Assembly: GCF_900996235.1 (NCBI RefSeq)
Contig: NZ_CAAJGM010000263.1
Location: 124,001-188,000, forward strand
Direction of reading: 5' to 3'
Length of the DNA: 64,000 nucleotides
Origin: Paraburkholderia sp. BCC1885
GTDB lineage: Bacteria; Pseudomonadota; Gammaproteobacteria; Burkholderiales; Burkholderiaceae
Shown here: piece by piece, positions 1-8,455 of the stretch
Layout of the letters: each line of letters opens with the position of its first letter
How positions within the stretch are numbered: the first letter of the stretch is position 1
Notes under the pieces: model-generated
What the model saw: only the letters and a program-made list of their open reading frames with translations
The model's database searches: none
What the model was told of the DNA's origin: nothing
Made by a program: the position numbers and the translations under genes

Positions 1-909
1 GCCGAGCTTCTTGATCAGCACATCGAGTTGCGCCAGTTCATCCGCTGTCAGATCGGTGAGCGGGGCGCGCACCGGACCGGCATCGCGTCCCACCAGCTTC
101 GCACCGGCCTTGACGATGCTCACAGCGTAACCCGCACGGCGATTGCGGATCGCCAGATACGGCAGGAAAAACTCGTCGAGCAGTTTGCCGACGGTGGCGT
201 GATCGTCCGCGGCAATCGCGCGGTAAAACTGCATGGCCGTCCTGGGGATGAAGTTGAACACCGCCGACGAGTACACCGGCACGCCCAGCGCCTTATAAGC
301 CGCCGCATAAACTTCCGCGGTGGGCAGGCCGCCGAGGTACGAAAAACGCTCGCCAAGGCGACGGCGGATCATCACCATGGCTTCGATCTCGCCCACGCCG
401 TCCTTGAAACCGATCAGGTTCGGGCAGGTATCCGCCAGACGTTCGAGCATGTCCGCGTTGAGCTTCGAATTGGCGCGGTTATAGACGATCACGCCAAGAT
501 TCTTCACCGACTTGCAGACCTGTTCGACGTGCGCGGCAATGCCTTCCTGCGATGCTTCGGTCAGGTAATGCGGCATCAGCAGCACGCCCTTGGCGCCGAG
601 ACGCTCGGCTTCCTGGGCATATTCGATTGCGACGCGCGTCGGGCCGCCCGCGCCGGCGAGAATCGGCACCTTGCCCTTGCAGGTTTCAGTAGCAGTACGA
701 ATCACATTGCTGTAGTCGCTCTTCGTCAGCGAGAAAAATTCGCCGGTGCCGCCCGCCGCGAAGAGAGCCGTCGCGCCATACGGCGCCAGCCATTCTAGAC
801 GCGCCGCGTAGGTGTCGGCACGGAAGTCGCCGTTGGCGTCGAAGTCGGTAACGGGGAAGGACAGCAGGCCTTCGGAAACAATCGCTTTGAGTTCTTGAGG
901 GGTCGTCAT
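1..909 (-). CDS. kdgD: 5-dehydro-4-deoxyglucarate dehydratase (C-terminus at or just beyond the window edge)
   Basis: Predicted to convert 5-dehydro-4-deoxy-D-glucarate to 2,5-dioxopentanoate with loss of water and CO2, the step after glucarate dehydratase. Reading from ATG at 907-909 gives 303 codons to base 1 with no stop, which is about the usual full length of the family, so only the stop or a few residues are missing. The N-terminus MTTPQELKAI, the segment AAGGTGEFFSLT typical of the DapA/N-acetylneuraminate lyase fold, and IVYNRANSKL are visible. It is the last gene of the minus-strand unit permease-gudD-kdgD and starts 75 bp after gudD. The ribosome site is weak. The family call is strong because of sequence and neighbour; kdgD is inferred from context rather than from a search. 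Confidence 0.88.
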   Translation of the reverse strand, partial: MTTPQELKAIVSEGLLSFPVTDFDANGDFRADTYAARLEWLAPYGATALFAAGGTGEFFSLTKSDYSNVIRTATETCKGKVPILAGAGGPTRVAIEYAQEAERLGAKGVLLMPHYLTEASQEGIAAHVEQVCKSVKNLGVIVYNRANSKLNADMLERLADTCPNLIGFKDGVGEIEAMVMIRRRLGERFSYLGGLPTAEVYAAAYKALGVPVYSSAVFNFIPRTAMQFYRAIAADDHATVGKLLDEFFLPYLAIRNRRAGYAVSIVKAGAKLVGRDAGPVRAPLTDLTADELAQLDVLIKKLG

Positions 910-955
910 GGTCCGATGAGTGTCGAGTTTGAGAAAAGTGGGCGGCCACATGAGC

Positions 956-983
956 CGCTGAAATTCGGGTCGCTGAAATTCGG
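956..983. repeat. 13-bp direct repeat in the gudD-kdgD spacer
   Basis: The 13-mer CGCTGAAATTCGG occurs at 956-968 and again at 971-983, a 15-bp period. It spans the 3' flank of gudD, just downstream of its stop codon. It may be a simple slippage duplication; no function is evident. Confidence 0.6.
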
Positions 984-984
984 T

Positions 985-2334
985 TTAGCGCACGAGGCAC
1001 GGGCGCTTGTGATCGAACTTCCAGTTCGGAATCAGGTACTGCATGGCCACGCCGTCGTCACGCGCTCCCAGACCGTGCTGCTGATAAAGCGCATGCGCCT
1101 TTTCCAGCGCGTCCAGATCGAGTTCGATGCCAAGGCCCGCTGCTTGCGGAACCTTGACCTTGCCGCCGACGATCTGCAGTGGATCGCGCGTCAGATACTG
1201 GCCGTCCTGCCAGATCCAGTGCGTGTCGATGGCCGTGATCTTGCCAGGCGCGGCCGCCGCGACATGCGTGAACATCGCCAGCGAAATGTCGAAATGGTTG
1301 TTCGAGTGCGAGCCCCACGTCAGGCCCCAGTCGTTGCACATCTGCGCAACGCGCACCGAGCCTTGCATGGTCCAGAAGTGCGGATCGGCCAGCGGGATAT
1401 CCACCGACTGCAATTGAATCGCGTGGCCCATCTGGCGCCAGTCGGTTGCAATCATGTTGGTCGCCGTGGGCAAGCCGGTGGCGCGGCGGAATTCGGCCAT
1501 CACTTCGCGGCCCGAATAGCCGTTCTCCGCACCGCACGGATCTTCGGCATATGCGAGCACGCCGTGCTGGTCGCGGCACAGACGCACCGCTTCCGCAAGT
1601 GACCACGCACCGTTCGGGTCGAGCGTCACGCGTGCGTCGGGAAAGCGCTCGGCCAACGCGGTGACGGCTTCGATTTCGGCGTCGCCTGCCAGCACGCCGC
1701 CCTTCAGCTTGAAATCGTTGAAGCCGTAGCGCGCCTGAGCGGCTTCGGCGAGCCGCACGACGGCTTCGGGCGTCATCGCTTCTTCGGTGCGCAGCCGCTC
1801 CCAGGCATCATGGCCATCCGCGCCGCCGGCATAGGGCAGATCGGTTTTCTTGCGCTCGCCAATGTAGAACAGGTAGCCGAGCATTTCGACTTCGTCGCGC
1901 TGCTGGCCTTCTCCGAGCAGCGCGGCAACCGGCACGCCCAGATGCTGTCCGAGCAGATCGAGCAGCGCCGCTTCGAGCGCGGTGACCGCGTGGATCGTGG
2001 TGCGCAGATCGAAGGTCTGCAGGCCGCGCCCGCCCGCGTCGCGGTCGGCGAACTGCGTGCGCACCTTGTTGAGCACGGCTTGCAGATTGCCGATCGACTG
2101 ACCAACCACCAGCGTGCGCGCGTCGTCGATTGTCTTGCGGATGTTCTCGCCGCCGGGTACTTCGCCGACGCCGGTATTGCCGGCACTGTCGCGCAGAATC
2201 ACGACATTGCGCGTGAAGAACGGACCGTGCGCGCCGCTCAGATTCAGCAGCATGCTGTCACGGCCGGCGACCGGCACGACGCGCAGCTCGGTCACGGTCG
2301 GCGTAGCGTTCGATTGAATGGGTTTCGTAGACAT
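985..2334 (-). CDS. gudD: glucarate dehydratase (enolase superfamily)
   Basis: Dehydrates D-glucarate (and usually L-idarate) to 5-dehydro-4-deoxy-D-glucarate in the cytoplasm. The 449-residue length matches GudD. Visible hallmarks are the KLKGG segment carrying the general base lysine, DPNGAWSL and AEDPCGAENG with metal-ligand carboxylates, and a GSHSNNHFDIS segment with the catalytic histidine. The start was placed at ATG 2332-2334 (MSTKPIQSN); the 11 codons upstream do not look like family sequence. It lies 63 bp downstream of the permease gene and 75 bp upstream of kdgD, all on one strand, so the three are probably co-transcribed. The specific assignment rests on the sequence pattern plus the kdgD neighbour. 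Confidence 0.92.
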   Translation of the reverse strand: MSTKPIQSNATPTVTELRVVPVAGRDSMLLNLSGAHGPFFTRNVVILRDSAGNTGVGEVPGGENIRKTIDDARTLVVGQSIGNLQAVLNKVRTQFADRDAGGRGLQTFDLRTTIHAVTALEAALLDLLGQHLGVPVAALLGEGQQRDEVEMLGYLFYIGERKKTDLPYAGGADGHDAWERLRTEEAMTPEAVVRLAEAAQARYGFNDFKLKGGVLAGDAEIEAVTALAERFPDARVTLDPNGAWSLAEAVRLCRDQHGVLAYAEDPCGAENGYSGREVMAEFRRATGLPTATNMIATDWRQMGHAIQLQSVDIPLADPHFWTMQGSVRVAQMCNDWGLTWGSHSNNHFDISLAMFTHVAAAAPGKITAIDTHWIWQDGQYLTRDPLQIVGGKVKVPQAAGLGIELDLDALEKAHALYQQHGLGARDDGVAMQYLIPNWKFDHKRPCLVR

Positions 2335-2397
2335 GAAGTAAGACCTGTTAAGTAAAATAGCCGGCAAATCTTTTCGGTTGCCTGGCAGTCCGTATTG

Positions 2398-3738
2398 TCA
2401 GTGTGCTTTGCTATGAACCGGCGGCGCCATGATGTCGTGATTCACGCGGCGATTGCGGGTGAGGAAACCTGCCGCGGCGGCGACCAGCGATGCCACGCCC
2501 AGACCATACAGGCCGCCGGTAATCGACCCCGTATGCTGTTGCAGATAGCCAAACGCGGCGGGCGCAAAGAAGCCACCAAGATTGCCGACCGAGTTGATCA
2601 GCGCGATCACCGCCGCCGCCACGCGCGCATCCAGATAGCCCTGCGGAATCGGCCAGAAAAGCGACGCTGCCGCCTTGAAACCGATGGCCGAAAAACAGAT
2701 CGCCACGAACGAGAAGACCGGATTGCCGGAGGTGGACGCAAACAGCCCGCACGCGGCAATTACCAGCGCGCCGGCGAGCCATGCCTGCTGGAAACGCCAT
2801 TTCGCCGACAGCACCGCGAAGCAGTACATCGCCACCATCGCAATCAGCCACGGGATGGTGTTGAACATGCCCACCTCGAAATCCGAAAGGCCGCCCATCT
2901 TGCGAATGATGGTGGGCAGCCAGAACGTGGCGGCGTAAATGGTCAACTGGATCGCGAAGTACAGGAAACAGAACAGGAAGATCTGCGGGTCTTTCAGCAG
3001 CTTCAACGCGGGCAGATGCGCGCTGCCGAGGGCGTCGCGTTCGGCCTGTTCGGTAGCGATCGAGGTCTGCAGGACACGCCGTTCTTCCGGGGTCAGCCAG
3101 GCCGCGTCGCGAATGTGCGATTTCAGCAGCAGCCAGCTCACGCCGCACAGCAGAATCGAAAATGCGCCTTCGATCAGAAACATCCATTGCCAGCCGCGCA
3201 GGCCGAGTCCGCTGATGGAAAGCAGGCTGCCGGTGATCGGCCCGGACAGCACCGAAGCGAGCGCCGAGCCGCCGAGAAACACCGCGACGGCTTTACCGCG
3301 CTCCTTCTGCGGCAGCCATTGCGTAAAGTAAAACACCACGCCCGGGAAAAAGCCGGCCTCCGCCACGCCGAGCAGAAACCGCAGGACGTAGAACGAGGTG
3401 TCGTTCCAGACAAAAGCCATCGCGCCGGCGACGAGACCCCACGTCCCCATGATGCGGGTGAGCCACGCACGCGCGCCGTACTTTTGCATCAGGACGTTCG
3501 ACGGTACTTCAAACAGGGCGTAGCCGACGAAGAACAGGCCGCTGCCCAGCCCGTAGGCCGCCGCGCCGATACCCAGATCCGCCTGCATATGCGAATTGAC
3601 GAAGCCGATGTTCACCCGGTCGATGTAGTTCGCGATGAACATGACAAGGAACAGCGGCAGGATATGCCGCTTGACCTTCGCGACCGCGGAATCCAGCGGA
3701 TTGAGCGGCGCGAGCGGCTTAGGGGGAACGGATGTCAA
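2398..3738 (-). CDS. gudP: MFS transporter, anion:cation symporter family, probable D-glucarate permease
   Basis: A 446-residue major facilitator protein with 12 predicted membrane segments, of the ACS family (ANYIDRVNIGF near residue 35 and the R/KxGAR loop near 85). It probably imports glucarate or galactarate across the inner membrane for the downstream GudD and KdgD. The start is TTG at 3736-3738: an AAGGAG ribosome site lies about 6 bases upstream, and no ATG closer to the conserved N-terminus fits. It is the first gene of the glucarate operon and has a FadR-type operator about 115 bp upstream. Substrate is inferred from gene order only. Confidence 0.85.
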   Translation of the reverse strand: MTSVPPKPLAPLNPLDSAVAKVKRHILPLFLVMFIANYIDRVNIGFVNSHMQADLGIGAAAYGLGSGLFFVGYALFEVPSNVLMQKYGARAWLTRIMGTWGLVAGAMAFVWNDTSFYVLRFLLGVAEAGFFPGVVFYFTQWLPQKERGKAVAVFLGGSALASVLSGPITGSLLSISGLGLRGWQWMFLIEGAFSILLCGVSWLLLKSHIRDAAWLTPEERRVLQTSIATEQAERDALGSAHLPALKLLKDPQIFLFCFLYFAIQLTIYAATFWLPTIIRKMGGLSDFEVGMFNTIPWLIAMVAMYCFAVLSAKWRFQQAWLAGALVIAACGLFASTSGNPVFSFVAICFSAIGFKAAASLFWPIPQGYLDARVAAAVIALINSVGNLGGFFAPAAFGYLQQHTGSITGGLYGLGVASLVAAAAGFLTRNRRVNHDIMAPPVHSKAH

Positions 3739-3853
3739 GCGTGTCTCCTTGGATTGGCCGGCTCGGTGGCCTGATCAAACCGGCCCGATCAAACGCCACG
3801 AACCGCTACGAACGCAACGCGACCGGTTAATGCCGTGACGAAGGCTCGAGATA

Positions 3854-3868
3854 CGTTGTCTGACGACA
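3854..3868. promoter_or_regulatory. GntR/FadR-type operator upstream of the glucarate operon
   Basis: The site reads CGTTGTCTGACGACA and is an imperfect palindrome centred on 3861. It shares the ten bases ATACGTTGTC (3851-3860) with the site in front of the regulator gene at 4951-4960. FadR-subfamily regulators commonly bind GTnnnnAC-centred palindromes, so this is the probable binding site of the GntR protein encoded at 4156-4914. Confidence 0.6.
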
Positions 3869-4103
3869 GTCTACTTGATTTTATTCTGTGATTCCAACGA
3901 GGTGTTTACCCTGGCATAGACTCGTTTCAGGCTTGATGCACAAGGATTTTTCGCAACAAATCCGGTAGAGAAGGCCAGCAAGCCGAGTACTAATTGTCTG
4001 TCAGAGGTGTGCGTCAGAACATCATTTCGACTCGTTGTACGATGACCTCATGATTAACGGCCAGAGATCGCCGCACACGAGCGCGCCCGGCCGTCGCACC
4101 AAA

Positions 4104-4129
4104 CAAAAAAGCGGCCATCTGGCCGCTTT
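4104..4129 (-). terminator. rho-independent terminator of the GntR regulator gene
   Basis: On the minus strand an AGCGGCC/GGCCGCT stem with a four-base loop is followed by six T residues. It lies 27 bp beyond the stop codon of the regulator and separates it from the glucarate operon. Confidence 0.85.
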
Positions 4130-4155
4130 CGCAACAACACCAACCCGCAACGTCC

Positions 4156-4914
4156 TCAAACCGGCCGCTCGCCCCTCGCGTCCACCGCGCTGCTCAAGCG
4201 GCGCAACCGTTCCCGGCTGCCCGACAGATGCATGCGCATGGCCGCCCGCGCGCCTTCGGGATCGCGCCGGACGATGGCGTCGAGAATGCTCTCGTGTTCC
4301 ATATTGACGCGCGCCATGTACGCGACGGGGTCGCTTTGCGCGAGGCTGGGCGAATCGACGCGATGCCGCGGAATCAGGGCCGTGCCCATCTGCGTGAGAA
4401 TGTCGACGAAATAACGGTTGCCGGTCGCCCCCGCCACGGCAATGTGAAAACGCAAGTCGGCTGCGGCGCTGTCCCCGCCGGCACGGCTCGTCTCTTCAAT
4501 CGCATCGAGTGCGGCGCGGATATTGGTCAGATCGCGCTCGCTGGCGCGCTGGGCGGCGAGCCCGGCGCACTCGGTTTCGAGGCTGATGCGCAACTCCATC
4601 ACGGAGAGCAGATCGGCTAGCGTCGTCGCCGGCACCATCTCCAGACCGAGCGGCTCGCGCCGCGGCTCAAGCACAAAACTGCCGATGCCATGACGCGTCT
4701 CGATCACCGCATTCGCCTGCAGCCGCGAAATGGCCTCGCGCACCACCGTGCGGCTGACGCCGAGCAGCGTCATCAAGGTGGTCTCGGTGGGCAGCTTGTC
4801 GCCCGGCCGCAGCGCGTGCGAGGCGACCTGTTCGTTGACGTAGTTCACCACCCGGTCAGCAAGACTCCCGCGCGCGCGCATGGTCGGCGCAGTAAGGGTC
4901 GGGGACGCGGTCAT
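4156..4914 (-). CDS. FadR-subfamily GntR transcriptional regulator, probable hexarate/hexuronate regulator
   Basis: A 252-residue DNA-binding protein: winged helix at residues 17-85 (RPGDKLPTETTLMTLLGVS and SRTVVREAISRLQANAVIE) followed by an all-helical FCD ligand domain with the metal-binding histidine/aspartate pattern (LRFHIAVAGATGN, HESILDAI). ATG at 4912-4914 follows a strong AGGAGG site. It sits upstream of the glucarate genes on the same strand but is separated from them by its own terminator. A perfect palindrome 40 bp upstream of its start suggests autoregulation, and the shared operator upstream of the permease suggests control of glucarate catabolism. It resembles in context the GguR regulators described for Burkholderiales hexarate regulons; that name is not certain here. 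Confidence 0.85.
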   Translation of the reverse strand: MTASPTLTAPTMRARGSLADRVVNYVNEQVASHALRPGDKLPTETTLMTLLGVSRTVVREAISRLQANAVIETRHGIGSFVLEPRREPLGLEMVPATTLADLLSVMELRISLETECAGLAAQRASERDLTNIRAALDAIEETSRAGGDSAAADLRFHIAVAGATGNRYFVDILTQMGTALIPRHRVDSPSLAQSDPVAYMARVNMEHESILDAIVRRDPEGARAAMRMHLSGSRERLRRLSSAVDARGERPV

Positions 4915-4953
4915 CGAGGACCTCCTGGGTTATTTGCTGACGCGTCCATTATA

Positions 4954-4968
4954 CGTTGTCCTACAACG
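4954..4968. promoter_or_regulatory. perfect palindromic operator of the GntR regulator
   Basis: CGTTGTCCTACAACG is a perfect inverted repeat, CGTTGT-3-ACAACG, 40 bp upstream of the regulator's start codon and just downstream of the malic enzyme stop. Its left half and flank match the operator candidate at 3851-3860. Confidence 0.7.
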
Positions 4969-4994
4969 CGCAATCCCCGCCACCAAGGCTCACT

Positions 4995-7307
4995 TCAGCG
5001 CGTTGCGGCGGCGCTGGCTTCCACTCCACGATTTGCGTCGATCACGGTGAGCGCCGCCATGTTGATGATCCGGCGCACCGTCGAACTCGACGTGAGAATG
5101 TGCACCGGGGCATTGGCGCCCAGCAGGAACGGACCCACCGCCACATTGCTGCCCGCCGCGGTCTTCAGCAGGTTGTAGGCGATGTTGCCCGAGTCGACGT
5201 TCGGGCACACCAGCAGATTCGCTGCGCCCTTCAGGCGGGACATCGGCAGGATGCGTGAGCGCAGGGCTTCGTCGAGCGCGCAGTCGCCGTGCATTTCACC
5301 GTCCACTTCGAGGGCCGGCGCCTGCGCTCTCACCAGTTCCAGCGCGCGGCGCATTTTCGCGCCGGAGGCCGAACTGCCCGAGCCGAAGTTCGAACGCGAC
5401 AGCAGCGCCACCTTCGGCACCAGGTTCAGGCCGGTCATGCTGTCGGCGGCGGCCACCGTGAATTCGGCGATCTGCTCGGCGCTCGGGTCGTCGTTGACGT
5501 GGGTATCGACCAGCGCCACCGTGCGATTGTCGAGCAGCAGAATGTTCATCGCCGCATAGGTCTGCGCGCCGGCCTTCTTGCCGATCACCTGATCGACGAA
5601 ACGCAGGTGATCGTGATACGCGCCCACGGTGCCGCACACCATCCCATCGGCGTCGCCGAGCTTCACCATCATGGCGCCGATCAGCGTCAGGCGGCGGCGC
5701 ATCTCAACGCGCGCCATTTCCTTGGTGATGCCGTCGCGGCACATCAATTCCCAATACGTGGTCCAGTATTGATGGAATCGTTCGTCGTACTCAGGATTGG
5801 TCACTTCCACGTCGTGACCGAGGCGCAGACGCAGGCCGTATTTTTCGATCCGCGCCATCAGCACTTCGGGACGCCCCACCAGGATCGGCCGCGCGAGCTT
5901 GTCATCGACGATCACCTGCACCGCGCGCAGCACCCGCTCTTCCTCGCCCTCGGTGAACACGATGCGCGACTTGCCGCCTTCGCGCACGATCTGGCGCGCC
6001 GCCGCGAACAACGGCTTCATGAATGCACCCGAGCGATAGACGAATTGCTCGAGCTGCTCGGTGTACGCGTCCAGATCCTGCAGCGGCCGCGTGGCGACGC
6101 CGCTTTCCATCGCCGCCTTGGCCACGGCCGGCGCGATGCGCACGATCAGGCGCGGATCGAATGGCTTCGGAATGAAATACTCGGGACCGAATTCGACGCC
6201 ATACGCGCCATAGGCCGCAGCCACGACCTCGTTCTGCTCTTCTTCGGCCAGCGCGGCGATCGCGTAGACGGCGGCCTTTTCCATTTCAGGCGTGATGGTG
6301 GTTGCGCCCACATCCAATGCGCCGCGGAAGATATACGGGAAACACAGGACGTTGTTGACCTGGTTCGGATAGTCGGAGCGCCCGGTTGCAATGACCGCGT
6401 CGTCGCGCACGGCTTTCACCTCGTCCGGCAGGATTTCCGGCGTGGGGTTGGCGAGCGCCAGAATCAGCGGACGGGCCGCCATGCGCGCCACCATCGCAGG
6501 CTTCAGCACGCCGCCGGCGGACAGACCGAGGAACACGTCTGCGCCTTCGATGACTTCTTCCAGCTTGCGCGCCGACGTCTCTTTGGCAAAACGTTCTTTC
6601 TGCGGATCCATCAGCGTCGTGCGGCCTCGATAGACCACGCCTTCGATATCCGTGGCCCACACGTTTTCGATAGGCAAGCCGAGTTCCACCATCAATTCGA
6701 GGCAAGCCAGCGCCGCCGCGCCCGCACCGGAGGTGACCACCTTGACCTCCTTGATGCTCTTGCCCACCACCTTCAACCCGTTGATAAACGCCGCGCACAC
6801 GGTAATCGCCGTGCCGTGCTGGTCGTCATGGAACACGGGGATCTTCATGCGCTCGCGCAGCTTGCGCTCCACGGCAAAGCATTCCGGCGCCTTGATGTCC
6901 TCGAGGTTGATACCGCCGAAGGTCGGTTCGAGGCCGGCGATGATGTCGACCAGCTTGTCGGGATCGGTCTCGTTGATCTCAATGTCGAACACGTCGATGC
7001 CGGCGAACTTCTTGAACAGCACCGCCTTGCCTTCCATCACTGGCTTGGACGCCAGCGCGCCGATATTGCCCAGGCCCAGCACCGCCGTGCCGTTGGTGAT
7101 CACGCCCACCAGGTTGCCACGGCCGGTAAAGCGAAACGCGTTGATCGGATCGGCAGCAATTTCCTCGCAGGCCGCGGCCACGCCCGGCGTGTAGGCCAGC
7201 GCGAGATCGCGCTGGGTGACCAGCGGCTTGGTGGCGGTGACCGCCGTTTTGCCGGGAATCGGGAATTCGTGGTAATCGAGTGCTGCCTGGCGATCCGATG
7301 CGTTCAT
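4995..7307 (-). CDS. maeB: NADP-dependent malic enzyme with C-terminal phosphotransacetylase-like domain
   Basis: Oxidative decarboxylation of malate to pyruvate, giving NADPH. The 770-residue product has the MaeB layout: malic N-terminal domain (about 15-150, with LAYTPGVAAACEEI), NAD(P)-binding domain (about 160-400, with GAGAAA and the metal-binding FHDDQHGTAI), and a phosphate acetyl/butyryltransferase-like region (about 430-760) that is usually regulatory and binds acetyl-CoA. The start was set at ATG 7305-7307 (MNASDRQAAL); the longer open frame adds 27 unlike residues. It is divergent from the LysR gene at 7403 with a 95-bp shared promoter region. Its stop abuts the GntR operator. Confidence 0.93.
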   Translation of the reverse strand: MNASDRQAALDYHEFPIPGKTAVTATKPLVTQRDLALAYTPGVAAACEEIAADPINAFRFTGRGNLVGVITNGTAVLGLGNIGALASKPVMEGKAVLFKKFAGIDVFDIEINETDPDKLVDIIAGLEPTFGGINLEDIKAPECFAVERKLRERMKIPVFHDDQHGTAITVCAAFINGLKVVGKSIKEVKVVTSGAGAAALACLELMVELGLPIENVWATDIEGVVYRGRTTLMDPQKERFAKETSARKLEEVIEGADVFLGLSAGGVLKPAMVARMAARPLILALANPTPEILPDEVKAVRDDAVIATGRSDYPNQVNNVLCFPYIFRGALDVGATTITPEMEKAAVYAIAALAEEEQNEVVAAAYGAYGVEFGPEYFIPKPFDPRLIVRIAPAVAKAAMESGVATRPLQDLDAYTEQLEQFVYRSGAFMKPLFAAARQIVREGGKSRIVFTEGEEERVLRAVQVIVDDKLARPILVGRPEVLMARIEKYGLRLRLGHDVEVTNPEYDERFHQYWTTYWELMCRDGITKEMARVEMRRRLTLIGAMMVKLGDADGMVCGTVGAYHDHLRFVDQVIGKKAGAQTYAAMNILLLDNRTVALVDTHVNDDPSAEQIAEFTVAAADSMTGLNLVPKVALLSRSNFGSGSSASGAKMRRALELVRAQAPALEVDGEMHGDCALDEALRSRILPMSRLKGAANLLVCPNVDSGNIAYNLLKTAAGSNVAVGPFLLGANAPVHILTSSSTVRRIINMAALTVIDANRGVEASAAATR

Positions 7308-7402
7308 GTTGTAAGCCCTGTCTGTGGCGGGCGCCCTTGCGGCGCGAATCAAACGATGACTCATTCTAGGGACGGGCCATAAGAACAATATTCAGAGTTA
7401 AT

Positions 7403-8407
7403 ATGCCCCCATCATCTTTTTCTAATGACATGGCCCCTATGGCGGCATTCGACCCTAACTCGGTGGTACGCAAGCTGGCCTCGCGCCTGAAAATGCGTCA
7501 CCTGACGCTGCTGCTGCAGATCCAGCAGCACGGCTCGCTGACGCGCGCCGCCGAGCATATGGCGAGCAGCCAGCCCGCCGTGACCAATGCGCTGGCGGAA
7601 CTGGAGGACATGTTCGGGGCGCCGCTCTTCGAGCGCTCGGCGCGCGGCATGGCGCCGACCGCGCTGGGCAAGGTCGTGCTGGCGCGTGCGCGCGCCATGA
7701 CCGAGGACCTCGACCACCTGGTGCGCGAAATGGAGGCGGTATCGTCCGGACACGCCGCGCATCTGCATATCGGCGTGATTCCGTTCATTCCCTGCCAGAT
7801 GCTGTCGAGCGCGATCGAACGCACCCGTCCCGAGGGCGAGCGGCGCCTGACCGTGACCATCCACGAGGGCACCAGCGAGCATCTGCTCGCGCAGTTGCGC
7901 GACCATACGGTAGACATCGTGATCGGGCGTGCTTCGTCGTCGCTCGATCTGCAACAGGTCGGCGTCGAGATTCTGTATCGACAGCAACCCCGGCTGATCG
8001 CCAGCCGCCGGCTGGCCGCCCGGCTCGCGCGCGGCCGGCTGGACTGGCAGAAGCTGGCCGAGCTGGACTGGATCCTCGGCGCGCCGAATACCCCCATGCG
8101 CGAGCAGGTCGCGGATATTTTTCTCGGCACGGGCCTGACTCCGCCGACACCGATTGTCGAAAGCTACTCGTCCAAGCTGATCGGCGAGATGATCGTCGCG
8201 GGCGAGCAATCGGTGTCCATCGTCCCGGCGGATATCGCCGAGGAACTCGTGCGCATCGCGGGCGTCGCCATCGTGCCGTACTCGTTCGAGTGGACCTTGT
8301 CGCCCATTGCGCTGTTCACCCGCATGAACGAAGCGCAGCGCATGCCGGGCCGGTTATTCGCCGACGCGCTTCATCAGGTCTGCCAGGCGATTTATGCGCG
8401 ACCTTGA
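7403..8407 (+). CDS. LysR-family transcriptional regulator
   Basis: A 334-residue LysR-type regulator. The helix-turn-helix lies near residues 35-65 (GSLTRAAEHMASSQPAVTNA) and the periplasmic-binding-like effector domain near 105-325. It is closest in feel to the GbpR/sugar-responsive LysR group, but the effector is unknown. ATG at 7403 has a weak AGAG site; ATGs at 7430 and 7439 are alternatives that would trim a non-conserved N-terminus. It is divergent from maeB, so it may regulate that gene. Confidence 0.85.
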   Translation: MPPSSFSNDMAPMAAFDPNSVVRKLASRLKMRHLTLLLQIQQHGSLTRAAEHMASSQPAVTNALAELEDMFGAPLFERSARGMAPTALGKVVLARARAMTEDLDHLVREMEAVSSGHAAHLHIGVIPFIPCQMLSSAIERTRPEGERRLTVTIHEGTSEHLLAQLRDHTVDIVIGRASSSLDLQQVGVEILYRQQPRLIASRRLAARLARGRLDWQKLAELDWILGAPNTPMREQVADIFLGTGLTPPTPIVESYSSKLIGEMIVAGEQSVSIVPADIAEELVRIAGVAIVPYSFEWTLSPIALFTRMNEAQRMPGRLFADALHQVCQAIYARP

Positions 8408-8455
8408 CGGCCGGCTATGAAATAATCCGCTCTCCCATCCTCATAGAGCGGCGTT

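Larger units (their letters stand above)
3739..4155. other. 417-bp intergenic region holding the glucarate operon promoter and the regulator's terminator
   Basis: No convincing gene lies here. It contains a palindromic operator candidate at 3854-3868, a weaker similar site at 4033-4045 (CGTTGTACGATGA), and the terminator of the GntR gene at 4104-4129. The transcription start of the permease operon is expected between the operator and 3738 on the minus strand. Confidence 0.6.

Noticed and set aside
2395..3774. Long plus-strand open frame of 459 codons
   Set aside because: It is the antisense of the gudP-type permease; its Arg/Gln/His-rich composition is the usual shadow in GC-rich DNA.
5289..7382. 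Plus-strand open frame of 697 codons
   Set aside because: Antisense of malic enzyme with Arg/His-rich, non-family sequence.
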